A model generated the notes under the pieces. The model had not been told where the DNA came from. It did not search any database and saw only the letters and a list, made by a program, of their open reading frames with translations. DNA of 9,585 nt, taken from assembly GCA_021793595.1 (NCBI GenBank), contig JAJYSL010000166.1:1-9585 (forward strand). Reading direction: 5' to 3'. Numbering within the stretch: the first letter of the stretch is position 1; every line of letters starts with the position of its first letter. The translations under genes were made by a program, and so were the position numbers. Positions 1-7,663 of this stretch are shown piece by piece. Source of the DNA: Acidobacteriota bacterium. GTDB lineage: Bacteria > Acidobacteriota > Terriglobia > Terriglobales > Acidobacteriaceae.

Positions 1-7
1 CCGGAGA

Positions 8-1267
8 CTAATCCAACCGAATGCGGTCCACGTTATCCCAGCGCGACATGTCGGAAAGGATCACGGTGTCCCCTTCTTTCAGGCCACTCAGGATTTGGAT
101 TTCATTCACCGACGCGCGACCCACCTTGACTGCAACGCGCGTGGCATAGTTGCCGCTTGGATCCAGCCTGAACAGGCTGATGGTGGAGTTTTCATTTCCG
201 AACGCTGGCCGCCCGACGTAGAGCACATCGTGCAGCCGTTGCAAGTCAATGGTTCCATCCACGCTCAGGTCGGGACGCGCTCCCTGCGGCAAGGTTCCAT
301 CTAGCTGTACGTCAACCGTTACAGTTCCGTTCACAACCGCGGGATTAATTCTTGTGACTGTGCCTGGAACCACTCCATTGTGCGTATCGATTTCGGCCGG
401 TTGTCCGATGAGCACATCGTGTGCCTGCGTTTCTGGAATCTGCAACTGCGCTTTCAATTGATCGGGCTGGATAATCTGGGCCAGCTCCGCTCCGACAAGA
501 ACGTGTTGGCCCATCTGCAATGGCATCTGGATCAGTTGACCCTCAATCCCTGCGCGGACGGTAAGAGCATCGACCTCGCGCTGCTTTAACGCAGCCAGCG
601 CACGCGCCTGTTCCACCTTTGCCTTCTGCACGGCTAGCTGCGTTTCGAGAGCTTTTTGGTTGATGGAAACTTCCTGCTCCTGCAGCTTCTGGCGGATGGC
701 CAGTGCGTCCGCCTTGCCTTGCGAATCGCTATAGGTAAGACCACTGATGACGCCGAGTTTGTAGAGTGCTTTGTCGGTTCGCGCCTGCAGCTGGGCCTGC
801 TGATATTGCGCGTTGATGTCGGCTGCGGTGGATCGCCGGTCCATCAACGCGCTCTCAATGCTGGCCTGGGTGTTGTGGTATTCCGCCTGCGCTGCGTTCA
901 ATTGCAGCGCAGCATCCTGCGCCTCCTGCATCAACTGCGGATTGGTGAGCTGCAGAATCGCGGTGTCCGGATGCACCAGCGCGCCGGGCAGCTTGAAGAT
1001 ACTGACCACTGTGCCGTCGGTTTCGGCGGGGATGGAGCGAATGCGATCTTCGCGCGGGACCAGCGTGCCCAGGCCGCGGACCTGACGGATCATGTTGCCG
1101 CGCTTCACGGTGTCTGTCCACACGGTGCTGCGGTCGACGGTAGGAGCCGCGGGTTTCAGCCGCATGACAAACACGGTGATTGCGGTCAGCAGAACCACTG
1201 CAACCGCGACCTGGAGAATTTGGCGGCGGGTTTTTTGCTTTTTCAGATCGGGCCGTGCGATATCCAT
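8..1267 (-). CDS. HlyD/MacA-like periplasmic adaptor (membrane-fusion protein) of an efflux system
   Basis: A 419-aa membrane-fusion protein that would bridge an inner-membrane transporter to an outer-membrane channel. From the ATG at 1267: a basic N-terminus, one inner-membrane helix at about residues 16-37, a first lipoyl half-motif at about 78-108, a long Ala/Gln-rich coiled-coil hairpin at about 112-232, the second lipoyl half at about 235-265 (ends in VGAELAQIIQP), then a beta-barrel and a membrane-proximal domain to the end. This order and length are normal for HlyD/MacA adaptors. A TTG three codons upstream (1276) is the only other in-frame start, with a stop directly before it. Neither start has a clear Shine-Dalgarno. 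The gene runs out of the window to the left, where MacB-like ABC permease or RND genes would be expected; that partner is inferred and the substrate cannot be told. No N-terminal lipobox is seen, so it is anchored by the helix. Confidence 0.9.
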   Translation of the reverse strand: MDIARPDLKKQKTRRQILQVAVAVVLLTAITVFVMRLKPAAPTVDRSTVWTDTVKRGNMIRQVRGLGTLVPREDRIRSIPAETDGTVVSIFKLPGALVHPDTAILQLTNPQLMQEAQDAALQLNAAQAEYHNTQASIESALMDRRSTAADINAQYQQAQLQARTDKALYKLGVISGLTYSDSQGKADALAIRQKLQEQEVSINQKALETQLAVQKAKVEQARALAALKQREVDALTVRAGIEGQLIQMPLQMGQHVLVGAELAQIIQPDQLKAQLQIPETQAHDVLIGQPAEIDTHNGVVPGTVTRINPAVVNGTVTVDVQLDGTLPQGARPDLSVDGTIDLQRLHDVLYVGRPAFGNENSTISLFRLDPSGNYATRVAVKVGRASVNEIQILSGLKEGDTVILSDMSRWDNVDRIRLD

Positions 1268-1516
1268 TGCGGGCAATCAATGCACGTCGTTCGCCAAACC
1301 TGCGGGCATTAAGCCGTCATTATTTCAACTACTTACGGCCTACCGGAAATGCGAGCCGAGCAACTGCTGTCCGCTATTGCAAAACAGTGTTCGTTTTTGG
1401 ACACCTGAAAGCCGACCGATTAAGGCCATCCCTTTCACGCGAACGTTATTTCCCGGAACCGCTGGTCTGGCCGCGCAAAACCGTGACGGACGATTTCGGC
1501 AAAACAGGAGTGGTCT

Positions 1517-1533
1517 GAGCACAAAGAGTGCTC
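1517..1533. promoter_or_regulatory. 17-bp dyad GAGCAC-N5-GTGCTC
   Basis: A perfect 6-bp inverted repeat, GAGCAC AAAGA GTGCTC. It could be an operator or a small hairpin. No T-run follows on either strand, so it is not an obvious intrinsic terminator. It sits about 250 bp upstream of the adaptor start and about 430 bp upstream of the peptidase start. A 6-bp dyad can occur by chance, so support is weak. Confidence 0.25.
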
Positions 1534-1759
1534 GAGATAGTGGAGCCAGCCTACCCGCCAACTTTTATCCATGCTCAACGTAAAAGCGCAGTTGGGAAGA
1601 ACCTTTTCTGCCAGCGAGGACAGGAGCGGCGGATCAAATTGGGTCCTGATCCATACTGCCTCAGCAGTTGCACGTCAATCCGATGGTCGCGTTGCGCCAC
1701 GAATGATCTACCTACCTTATTTATATCTGCTGCGACGCAATTCCCTCCCCGCGTTCCGG

Positions 1760-1799
1760 CGCGAACGGATATCCTCGTCAAATTCCGTTCGCGAGGATA
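1760..1799 (+). promoter_or_regulatory. interleaved inverted repeats in the M28 leader (possible pseudoknot or two-state hairpin)
   Basis: Arm A, CGCGAACGGA (1760-1769), is perfectly complementary to A', TCCGTTCGCG (1784-1793). Arm B, TATCCTCG (1770-1777), directly follows A and is perfectly complementary to B', CGAGGATA (1792-1799). The order is A-B-A'-B', with A' and B' sharing two bases. RNA could fold as an H-type pseudoknot or switch between two hairpins. It lies about 160 nt upstream of the preferred peptidase start and just downstream of an AT-rich possible -10 region. The complementarity is seen directly; the regulatory role is inference. Confidence 0.45.
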
Positions 1800-1842
1800 G
1801 ATTAAAGTACGAGAAGAAATAGACAGCGCAAGACCGGGCCAC

Positions 1843-1859
1843 CCGCAAAGGCTTTGCGG
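1843..1859. promoter_or_regulatory. 17-bp perfect palindrome CCGCAAAG-G-CTTTGCGG
   Basis: Two 8-bp arms around a single central G. This geometry suits binding by a dimeric repressor, and with a 5-nt AGGCT loop it could also form a short 6-bp hairpin in RNA. It lies 99 bp upstream of the preferred M28 peptidase ATG. It overlaps a TTG at 1854 that could in principle extend the reading frame; a palindrome here argues that this stretch is regulatory rather than coding. Confidence 0.4.
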
Positions 1860-1947
1860 ATGTGGGATCGGGAATGTGGACTTCAGCATTGCTCGTCGCA
1901 GCCGTCTGAAGAACAAACCAGTTTCGTCCAAGTAGCTCTTGAGATGT

Positions 1948-1951
1948 GGAG
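1948..1951 (+). promoter_or_regulatory. Shine-Dalgarno deciding the M28 peptidase start
   Basis: GGAG, 7 nt before the ATG at 1959. The upstream in-frame candidates (TTG 1854, ATG 1944) have no comparable site. Starting at 1959 also places the hydrophobic signal sequence at the very N-terminus. Confidence 0.6.
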
Positions 1952-1958
1952 ACCAAAG

Positions 1959-4235
1959 ATGATTTCGTCGCGATGGCTGTTATCCGTGGTATTGTCCGCA
2001 GTTGTGATGCATGCACAGCAACCTTCGACACCGGAGTTGTTGCAGGGCTATTCGCACGATGCGTCGGCAAAAGAGGTGCAGTGGGAACAGAAGTTTCGCG
2101 CGATTCCTTCGCCGGACAATTTGCGCAGCTACATGCAGCGGCTCTCCGCGCACCCACACAACGTTGGTTCGCCCTACGACAAGGACAATGCGGAGTGGAT
2201 CGCGGACAAGTTTCGTTCGTGGGGATTCGATACTTCGATCGAGACATTTTATGTGCTGTTCCCCACGCCGAAAGAGCGTGCGCTGGAGCTAGTCGGCCCG
2301 ACGAAATTTACGGCAAAGCTGGCAGAGCCGCCGGTCGCGGTGGATCCCACATCGAACCAGCAGGCAGAGGCGCTGCCGCCCTACAATGCGTACTCCGCGG
2401 ACGGCGATGTGACTGCGCCACTGGTGTACGTGAATTACGGCACGAGGGAAGATTACGAAACGCTGGCAAAGATGGGCGTTTCCGTAAAGGGCGCGATTGT
2501 GATTGCGCGCTATGGACATGCGTGGCGCGGCATCAAGCCCAAAGTAGCTGCCGAGCATGGAGCGTTAGGTTGCATCATCTATTCTGATCCGCAACAGGAT
2601 GGGTACGGGGAGGATACGACGTTCCCGGCCGGTCCAGCGCGACCGCTAGAGGGCGTGCAGCGTGGTGCGGTCACGGACACGTATTATCCGGGCGACCCGT
2701 TAACTCCTGGTGTTGGCGCAACGAAAGATGCCAAGCGCATTCCGTTGAAAGACAATCCGGAAATCACAAAAATACCGACGCTCCCGATTTCTTACGGGGA
2801 TGCGCAGCCGCTGTTGCAGGCCTTGGGTGGGCAGATGGTTCCCCGTGCGTGGCGGGGAGGATTGCCGATTGCGTATCACGTCGGCCCGGGTCAGGCGAAG
2901 GTGCATTTGCGGGTGTATTCCAACTGGGACACGAAGCCGATCTATGACGTGATTGGACGGATGACTGGCGCGACGGAACCGGACCAATGGGTGATTCGCG
3001 GCAACCATCAGGATGCGTGGGTGAATGGAGCGGAAGATCCGGTCTCTGGACTGGTAGCGGAAATGGAGGAAGCGCGCGCGCTGGGTGAGCTGGCAAAACA
3101 AGGATGGAGGCCTGGCCGAACCATTATCTATTGCGCTTGGGATGGCGAGGAACCGGGCTTGCTGGGGTCGACGGAATGGGTGGAAACGCACGCGAAGGAA
3201 CTGAGCGATCACGCGGTTTTTTACGTCAACTCCGACAACACGGACCGAGGCTTTCTGCAGATGGGAGGCTCGCACTCCGTCGAACACCTTCTGAATACCC
3301 TGGCTGCGGAGGTGCCTGATCCTGAAACAAAATATTCTGTGCTGGAGCGGGCGCGGCTGCAGCAAATTGGTACGGCAAAAACAGAGACAGAGCGAACGGA
3401 GTTGCGTGGCCGACGCGATTTGCGCATCGGAGCCTTGGGAGATGGCTCGGATTATTCGCCGTTCTTGGATCACCTTGGAATTCCGTCGGTCGATCTGAGT
3501 TTTGACGGCGAAACCAAGGCAGGGGTGTACCACTCCGAATATGACGATTTCTATTGGTACACGCATTTTTCCGACACAAAGTTTGTCTATGGTCGCGCAC
3601 TGGCGGAGTTGGCTGGAACAGCGGTGATGCGGATGGCCGACGCGGAGGTGTTGCCGTACGAGTTCAACGATGTCGCGGACACCATCCATACTTATGTGGA
3701 CCAGTTGAAGAAACAGATGACAGACGCGCGGCAGAATATTGCGGAGAGCAATCGACAGCTTCAGGAAGGAGTCTTCGCCGCGATGTCCGATCCGCAAACA
3801 CCTTCGTATCCACCGAAAGAAGAACCGGTGCCCCCGTACATGAATTTTGCGCCGCTGGAAAATGGAGCCGCCGATTTGACTATCAGCGCGGAGAAATACC
3901 GGACGGCGTTCGATCAGCTCGAAAAGGATGATGCGCTGCTGGACGGGCCGCAGGTCGCCGCCGTGAATCAACTGCTTATGCTGACTGAGCGGGCAACACT
4001 GCTGCAGGCGGGCCTTCCCGGCAGAAGCTGGTACAAGAATCAGATTTACGCTCCCGGCGCGTATACCGGTTACGGCGTGAAAACTCTAGCTGCGGTTCGC
4101 GAGGCGATGGACCAGCATAATTGGCAGCTCGCCGACCAGCAATCTCCTGTCGTGGGAAGTGTACTGGTGAACTGGAGCCATGCCATCGATGCAGCTACCG
4201 ACAAGCTAGACGCAATCGAGCAAAAGAAGCAGTAG
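1959..4235 (+). CDS. exported M28 family zinc peptidase, glutamate carboxypeptidase II/transferrin-receptor type
   Basis: A 758-aa exported metallopeptidase close in length and layout to human glutamate carboxypeptidase II (750 aa). From ATG 1959: signal peptide at residues 1-20 (MISSRWLLSVVLSAVVMHAQ), a protease-associated (PA) domain inserted at about 130-270, the M28 catalytic domain at about 330-565, and a helical transferrin-receptor-like dimerisation domain at about 605-758. The two-zinc ligand set is visible with family spacing: His350 (NHQDAWVNGAED), bridging Asp360, catalytic Glu397 and ligand Glu398 (WDGEEPGLLGSTEW), Asp426 (VNSD) and His525 (YHSEYDD). It should therefore be an active carboxypeptidase or aminopeptidase in the periplasm or outside the cell; the substrate is not known. 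The reading frame is open back to TTG 1854, but the added 35 residues look uncoded. The gene stands alone, convergent with the MFS gene. The dyads upstream suggest transcriptional or leader control. Confidence 0.93.
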   Translation: MISSRWLLSVVLSAVVMHAQQPSTPELLQGYSHDASAKEVQWEQKFRAIPSPDNLRSYMQRLSAHPHNVGSPYDKDNAEWIADKFRSWGFDTSIETFYVLFPTPKERALELVGPTKFTAKLAEPPVAVDPTSNQQAEALPPYNAYSADGDVTAPLVYVNYGTREDYETLAKMGVSVKGAIVIARYGHAWRGIKPKVAAEHGALGCIIYSDPQQDGYGEDTTFPAGPARPLEGVQRGAVTDTYYPGDPLTPGVGATKDAKRIPLKDNPEITKIPTLPISYGDAQPLLQALGGQMVPRAWRGGLPIAYHVGPGQAKVHLRVYSNWDTKPIYDVIGRMTGATEPDQWVIRGNHQDAWVNGAEDPVSGLVAEMEEARALGELAKQGWRPGRTIIYCAWDGEEPGLLGSTEWVETHAKELSDHAVFYVNSDNTDRGFLQMGGSHSVEHLLNTLAAEVPDPETKYSVLERARLQQIGTAKTETERTELRGRRDLRIGALGDGSDYSPFLDHLGIPSVDLSFDGETKAGVYHSEYDDFYWYTHFSDTKFVYGRALAELAGTAVMRMADAEVLPYEFNDVADTIHTYVDQLKKQMTDARQNIAESNRQLQEGVFAAMSDPQTPSYPPKEEPVPPYMNFAPLENGAADLTISAEKYRTAFDQLEKDDALLDGPQVAAVNQLLMLTERATLLQAGLPGRSWYKNQIYAPGAYTGYGVKTLAAVREAMDQHNWQLADQQSPVVGSVLVNWSHAIDAATDKLDAIEQKKQ

Positions 4236-5615
4236 CTAGTTATGTTCTTTGCCGATTGAGTGCCAGGATGCGTCGATCTGTTCCAGCGTGCGACCTTTGG
4301 TTTCCGGCACCAGGCGATAGACAAAGAACCAGGCGATGATACCGATGGCGGCGTAGAGCCAGAAGGTGGCGCTGCGTCCCAGGGAATGCAGCAAGCTGAG
4401 AAACGTCAGCGCGACGATCAGGTTGGAGCCCCAGTTCATCATGGTGGCGACGCCCATGGCACGACCGCGAATTTTGAGAGGATAGATTTCCGAGATTAGC
4501 AGCCAGAAGACCGGTCCCAGCCCAATGGCAAAACACGCTACATACACACCAAGGCTGATCACCGCGAGCCATGCAACGATGCTGGACGAACTGGCGAAGA
4601 GAAATGCAGCCCCGAGCACTCCAAGACTGATCACCATCCCCACCAGGCCATACAGAAGAAGGGGGCGTCGGCCAGCGCGATCGAGCATCCGCAGGGCGAC
4701 GATCGTTAGCAGTACATTGACCACTCCGACGCCTACGGTAGCTAAAATCGCCGCCGAGGCGGAGTGAAGGCCGGCCATCTGAAAAATTGTCGGCGCGTAA
4801 TAGATGACGGTATTGATTCCAGTGAACTGCTGGAAAACTGCGAGACCGATACCAATGACGAGCGGACGCCGCAACGACACATTCAGCAACTCGCGCCAGC
4901 TGCCTTCCTGCAAGCTCAGGTCGGCTTTGATCTCGGCGAGTTCAACGCTCACATCGCCGGACTCGCGGATTCGCTCCAACACTGCGCGTGCCCGATCATC
5001 CTGCGATCGGCCCATGAGCCAACGCGGACTTTCCGGAACAAAGAACAGGCCGAGGAGCAGGATTAATGCGGGAACCGCAGCGAGACCGAACATCCAGCGC
5101 CATGCTTCTTTGGGCGCCAGGCCATAGTCCGCCAGGTAAGAAACCACGATGCCGAGGGTGATCATCAGCTGGTTCAGCGAAACTAATTTGCCTCGAATGG
5201 CAGGCGGAGAAACCTCAGAGATATAGAGCGGGGCTGTAAAGGAAGCGATTCCAATGGCGACGCCGACCACCACGCGGCCGATTGCCAACAGCGTTGGCGA
5301 GGGTGCAAGAGCCGTACCAATGGCGCCAACGATGAATAAGATCGCCACCTGGATCAGCAGCTTGCGACGGCCAAATGCATCGGCCAGCTTGCCGCCAAAT
5401 GTGGCCCCGGCTACAGCGCCCAACAGCACGGCCGCAACAACAACCTCTTCCTCGAACGTCGATAGCAAGAAGTCTTTTCGAACAAAAAGTATCGCTCCTG
5501 AGATGACTCCCGTGTCATAGCCGAACAGCAAACCGGCCAACGCTGAGATGCCTGAGACCATGGTGACAAAGCGGCTGGTTGCCGGTTTGATGTGGCTGTG
5601 ATGTGGAGATGACAA
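4236..5615 (-). CDS. sugar porter family MFS transporter (sugar:H+ symporter type)
   Basis: A 459-aa, 12-helix inner-membrane transporter of the sugar porter family (XylE/GalP/AraE type). Family signatures from the TTG at 5615: GYDTGVISG in helix 1 (residues 32-40, Asp34 matching the proton-coupling Asp of XylE), GGKLADAFGRRK (74-85), PESPRWL at the end of helix 6 (194-200), QQFTGIN in helix 7 (262-268, sugar-binding Gln/Asn), DRAGRRPLL (312-320), GPVFWLLISEIYP in helix 10 with Trp371, and PETKGRTLE (437-445). This indicates proton-driven uptake of a monosaccharide; xylose, galactose, arabinose or glucose cannot be told apart. The TTG start has an excellent CGGAGG 6 nt upstream. An in-frame GTG at 5645 would add ten residues but has a poor ribosome site. 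It follows the S8 peptidase in the same direction with a 144-bp gap, so it may have its own promoter. Its stop abuts that of the M28 gene. Confidence 0.93.
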   Translation of the reverse strand: MSSPHHSHIKPATSRFVTMVSGISALAGLLFGYDTGVISGAILFVRKDFLLSTFEEEVVVAAVLLGAVAGATFGGKLADAFGRRKLLIQVAILFIVGAIGTALAPSPTLLAIGRVVVGVAIGIASFTAPLYISEVSPPAIRGKLVSLNQLMITLGIVVSYLADYGLAPKEAWRWMFGLAAVPALILLLGLFFVPESPRWLMGRSQDDRARAVLERIRESGDVSVELAEIKADLSLQEGSWRELLNVSLRRPLVIGIGLAVFQQFTGINTVIYYAPTIFQMAGLHSASAAILATVGVGVVNVLLTIVALRMLDRAGRRPLLLYGLVGMVISLGVLGAAFLFASSSSIVAWLAVISLGVYVACFAIGLGPVFWLLISEIYPLKIRGRAMGVATMMNWGSNLIVALTFLSLLHSLGRSATFWLYAAIGIIAWFFVYRLVPETKGRTLEQIDASWHSIGKEHN

Positions 5616-5621
5616 AGTTTG

Positions 5622-5627
5622 CCTCCG
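5622..5627 (-). promoter_or_regulatory. Shine-Dalgarno supporting a TTG start for the MFS transporter
   Basis: On the minus strand CGGAGG is followed by a 6-nt spacer and TTG (5615-5613). This is the best ribosome site near the N-terminus. The GTG at 5645 and the ATG at 5561 lack one, and the ATG would cut into the run-up to helix 1. Confidence 0.6.
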
Positions 5628-5759
5628 CGAGGATCGGTCTATCACTTGCTCTGAAGGTGCAAGCGCCTAAGAGGTTGCCGAACCAGTCCATGGAGAAGCA
5701 TACCTGATCTCCGCGGTCTCGGTTCGCGTTCGGCGAGTTCCCAACGTAGAGAGGAGAGT

Positions 5760-7616
5760 TTACTTTGACTGTTGTTGCTTCAGTAAGGCGATTGTCGCTT
5801 TCGGGTCGATGAGGTGCATCCGGCCATCCGCGCTCGGCGTGGCCGCTTGTTTCATCAGCGCGATGGTTTGTTCCGGGGTCAACTTAGGATCGAGTGCAAT
5901 TAACTTCGCAGCCAGATTCACGACGTTGGGAGATGCCATCGATGTCCCGGACTCCTTCAGCTTTCGTCCACCGGGCACGTAGCTCTCGACTCGATAGCCG
6001 TCCGCATCGAGAATGACAGTCTTGCCGTAGCTGGTGAAGGAGGTCTCGTCCCCGGCCTGATCCACCGCTCCGACGGTCACCAGGTTCGGCAATTGGAGTG
6101 AGGCAGGCACATCTCCCAGGAAGCTGGCATTGCTATCGGAGTTGCCGGCAGCGCAGACCCACAACGTGTTGGGAGCCGCCTGGATCGCGCCTTCGACTGC
6201 ATCTCTCCATACCCCGTAAATTTGCGCTGCAAGCTGTTTGCGCTTGTCGGGATCCTTTATGGTGCTGGTCTTAGCGAGCCATTGTTCAAACTCTCCCTGG
6301 CTATCTGCCCAGCTCATATTCACGACGCGGACATCGTGCTGGCGCAGATACTCGCCGACAGAATGGAAATCCGCTTTGAATTTTTCAGCCCAGGCGACGG
6401 TAGGCGGAAATGGCATATCCGGAAGCGAATCGTTGAACTGGATGACAACCAGTCGCGCCGCTGGATTGCCGCGTACCGCGATGCCTGCCACGTGCGTGCC
6501 ATGCATGTATTGACCGATGAAGCGAACCTGTTTCAGAAATTGCGACAGCTGATCCGGGGGCATACGCGAGAGCGTCTTGCGCGCTTCGGCGGCTGCTGGG
6601 GAGTCGATGCCATTCTGCAGATCGTCCAACCCCTGGAACACGTTGATCACCTTCGGATAGGCGGCCTCCTGTTGAGGAGTCATCGGCTGCAGGTCGCCAT
6701 TGTACAACCTACCTTGCAAATCAAATGCGAGTCCATGTGGACTGTGCCCATCCGGATGCGGATCGACGAAAAGACGACCAGGATAGAGCGAGGTATCTAC
6801 GCCGGAATCGAAGATGGCGATGCGAACGGGAGTCAACTTGTCGACCGACGTAAGAGTCACGTCGCGCGCCGCCCAGATGTCCGGCTTCTTAACGTCGTGC
6901 GCGGCAATGTACGGAGAAAGAACCGCGAGGGCGGGCTTGGCCAATGGCAAGTAAAACTTTTCTTCGACGCGCATGCCGAGTAGCTCTTCGGCGCCAGGAA
7001 GATCGAGACCGCCCGTCTTTGCCACCTGCGGATCCAGGTTGGATTTGGCGCTGCCCTCCAGCAGGTCGGGCGAAAGCAGTTCGAAGCCCGTCCTCATTCC
7101 CTTGATGGTGTCCTGGGTTGAGCTCCACGGCAGTGCGTCGATTCTGGCCGCGAATTGCTTTTGAAATGCCTGGTCAAAGGCTGGGCCGGACGTCGCGCCG
7201 CTTTCTTCTTGTGCCTTGACCAGCGCGGTCGTCATCAGGCCGGAGGTGAGCTTCGCAGCAGGCTTATCCTGCAGGTCGCGTACTTGCGCAGAGGTCGCGA
7301 GCGCATCCTTCATGTTCCCCTGCAGCAACTGTGCATCGAGCCTGGCGCCCATCAGTTCCCGCAACGTCTCCTTATCGGAGATGTTGTAGTCCGCCAAAAC
7401 CGAATTCACATCGGCTTCGACCTTCTTGACCAAAACATTGAAGGTCGCATCGTCGGCCTTGAGCAATGAACTGGCAGGCTGGGTCAGCGGGTAGCTGAAC
7501 CGAGGCAGATCGGCGGCAGTATTGACCGTCTTTTTCGTCTGCCCCAGACTGATCCCAGCGCCGACGGCGCAGAACAACACGAGAGAGTAGAGTAGCGTGC
7601 GACGCAATCTGCTCAT
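5760..7616 (-). CDS. exported S8 family (subtilisin-like) serine peptidase
   Basis: A 618-aa exported serine endopeptidase. From ATG 7616 (AGGAG, 4-nt spacer): signal peptide at about 1-25 (basic SRLRR, hydrophobic core, cleavage near SLG-QT), an N-terminal region of about 235 residues rich in Ala, Leu, Asp and Lys that I do not recognise as the usual I9 propeptide, then the subtilase fold at about 262-600. The triad is present: Asp270 (IAIFDSG), His372 (MHGTHVAG) and Ser559 (SGTSMASP), with oxyanion Asn492 (CAAGNSDS). The Asp-His distance is about 102 residues against about 32 in subtilisin, so there is an insertion of about 70 residues (DPHPDGHSPHG onward). It probably degrades extracellular or periplasmic protein. 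The open frame reaches back to 7694, but that 26-residue extension overlaps the gene upstream and precedes the signal peptide. Gap to the 74-aa gene upstream is 47 bp, so the two are probably one transcript. Confidence 0.92.
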   Translation of the reverse strand: MSRLRRTLLYSLVLFCAVGAGISLGQTKKTVNTAADLPRFSYPLTQPASSLLKADDATFNVLVKKVEADVNSVLADYNISDKETLRELMGARLDAQLLQGNMKDALATSAQVRDLQDKPAAKLTSGLMTTALVKAQEESGATSGPAFDQAFQKQFAARIDALPWSSTQDTIKGMRTGFELLSPDLLEGSAKSNLDPQVAKTGGLDLPGAEELLGMRVEEKFYLPLAKPALAVLSPYIAAHDVKKPDIWAARDVTLTSVDKLTPVRIAIFDSGVDTSLYPGRLFVDPHPDGHSPHGLAFDLQGRLYNGDLQPMTPQQEAAYPKVINVFQGLDDLQNGIDSPAAAEARKTLSRMPPDQLSQFLKQVRFIGQYMHGTHVAGIAVRGNPAARLVVIQFNDSLPDMPFPPTVAWAEKFKADFHSVGEYLRQHDVRVVNMSWADSQGEFEQWLAKTSTIKDPDKRKQLAAQIYGVWRDAVEGAIQAAPNTLWVCAAGNSDSNASFLGDVPASLQLPNLVTVGAVDQAGDETSFTSYGKTVILDADGYRVESYVPGGRKLKESGTSMASPNVVNLAAKLIALDPKLTPEQTIALMKQAATPSADGRMHLIDPKATIALLKQQQSK

Positions 7617-7620
7617 AGTT

Positions 7621-7625
7621 CTCCT
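7621..7625 (-). promoter_or_regulatory. Shine-Dalgarno deciding the S8 peptidase start
   Basis: On the minus strand AGGAG-AACT-ATG places translation start at 7616. This puts the signal peptide at the N-terminus and removes the apparent overlap with the 74-aa gene. Confidence 0.6.
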
Positions 7626-7663
7626 GACTTGTTCGATGAAGATAGGATGGCGGTGTTGAATCG

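Larger units (their letters stand above)
1268..1958. other. intergenic region between divergent genes, dyad-rich, no convincing gene
   Basis: About 690 bp separate the divergent starts of the adaptor and the M28 peptidase. Short open frames here (for example 1340-1561 minus) encode Arg/Cys-rich, low-credibility peptides and lack good ribosome sites. The stretch holds several inverted repeats, annotated separately, and an AT-rich patch at about 1717-1727 (TTATTTATATC) that could be a -10 region for rightward transcription. A TTGCGC at 1692-1697 is about 20 bp upstream, too far for a convincing -35. A transcript starting there would carry a leader of roughly 220 nt before the peptidase gene. 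Confidence 0.55.

Noticed and set aside
656..1312. 218-aa open frame on the plus strand across the adaptor gene
   Set aside because: Antisense shadow of a well-supported HlyD-family gene; Cys/His/Arg-rich and without recognisable motifs.
1340..1561. 73-aa open frame on the minus strand in the intergenic region
   Set aside because: Arg/Cys/Leu-rich composition without a domain-like pattern, no ribosome site, and overlapped by equally long frames in other phases; looks like chance.
1854..1958. 35-residue N-terminal extension of the M28 peptidase from TTG 1854
   Set aside because: It would put non-hydrophobic sequence before the signal peptide, lacks a ribosome site, and its TTG lies inside a 17-bp palindrome.
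2700..3971. 423-aa open frame antisense to the M28 peptidase
   Set aside because: Long, but Arg/His/Ile-rich with the composition of a reverse shadow, while the plus-strand frame carries the complete zinc site.
6222..6983. 253-aa open frame antisense to the S8 peptidase
   Set aside because: Shadow frame; the minus strand carries the full catalytic triad and a signal peptide.
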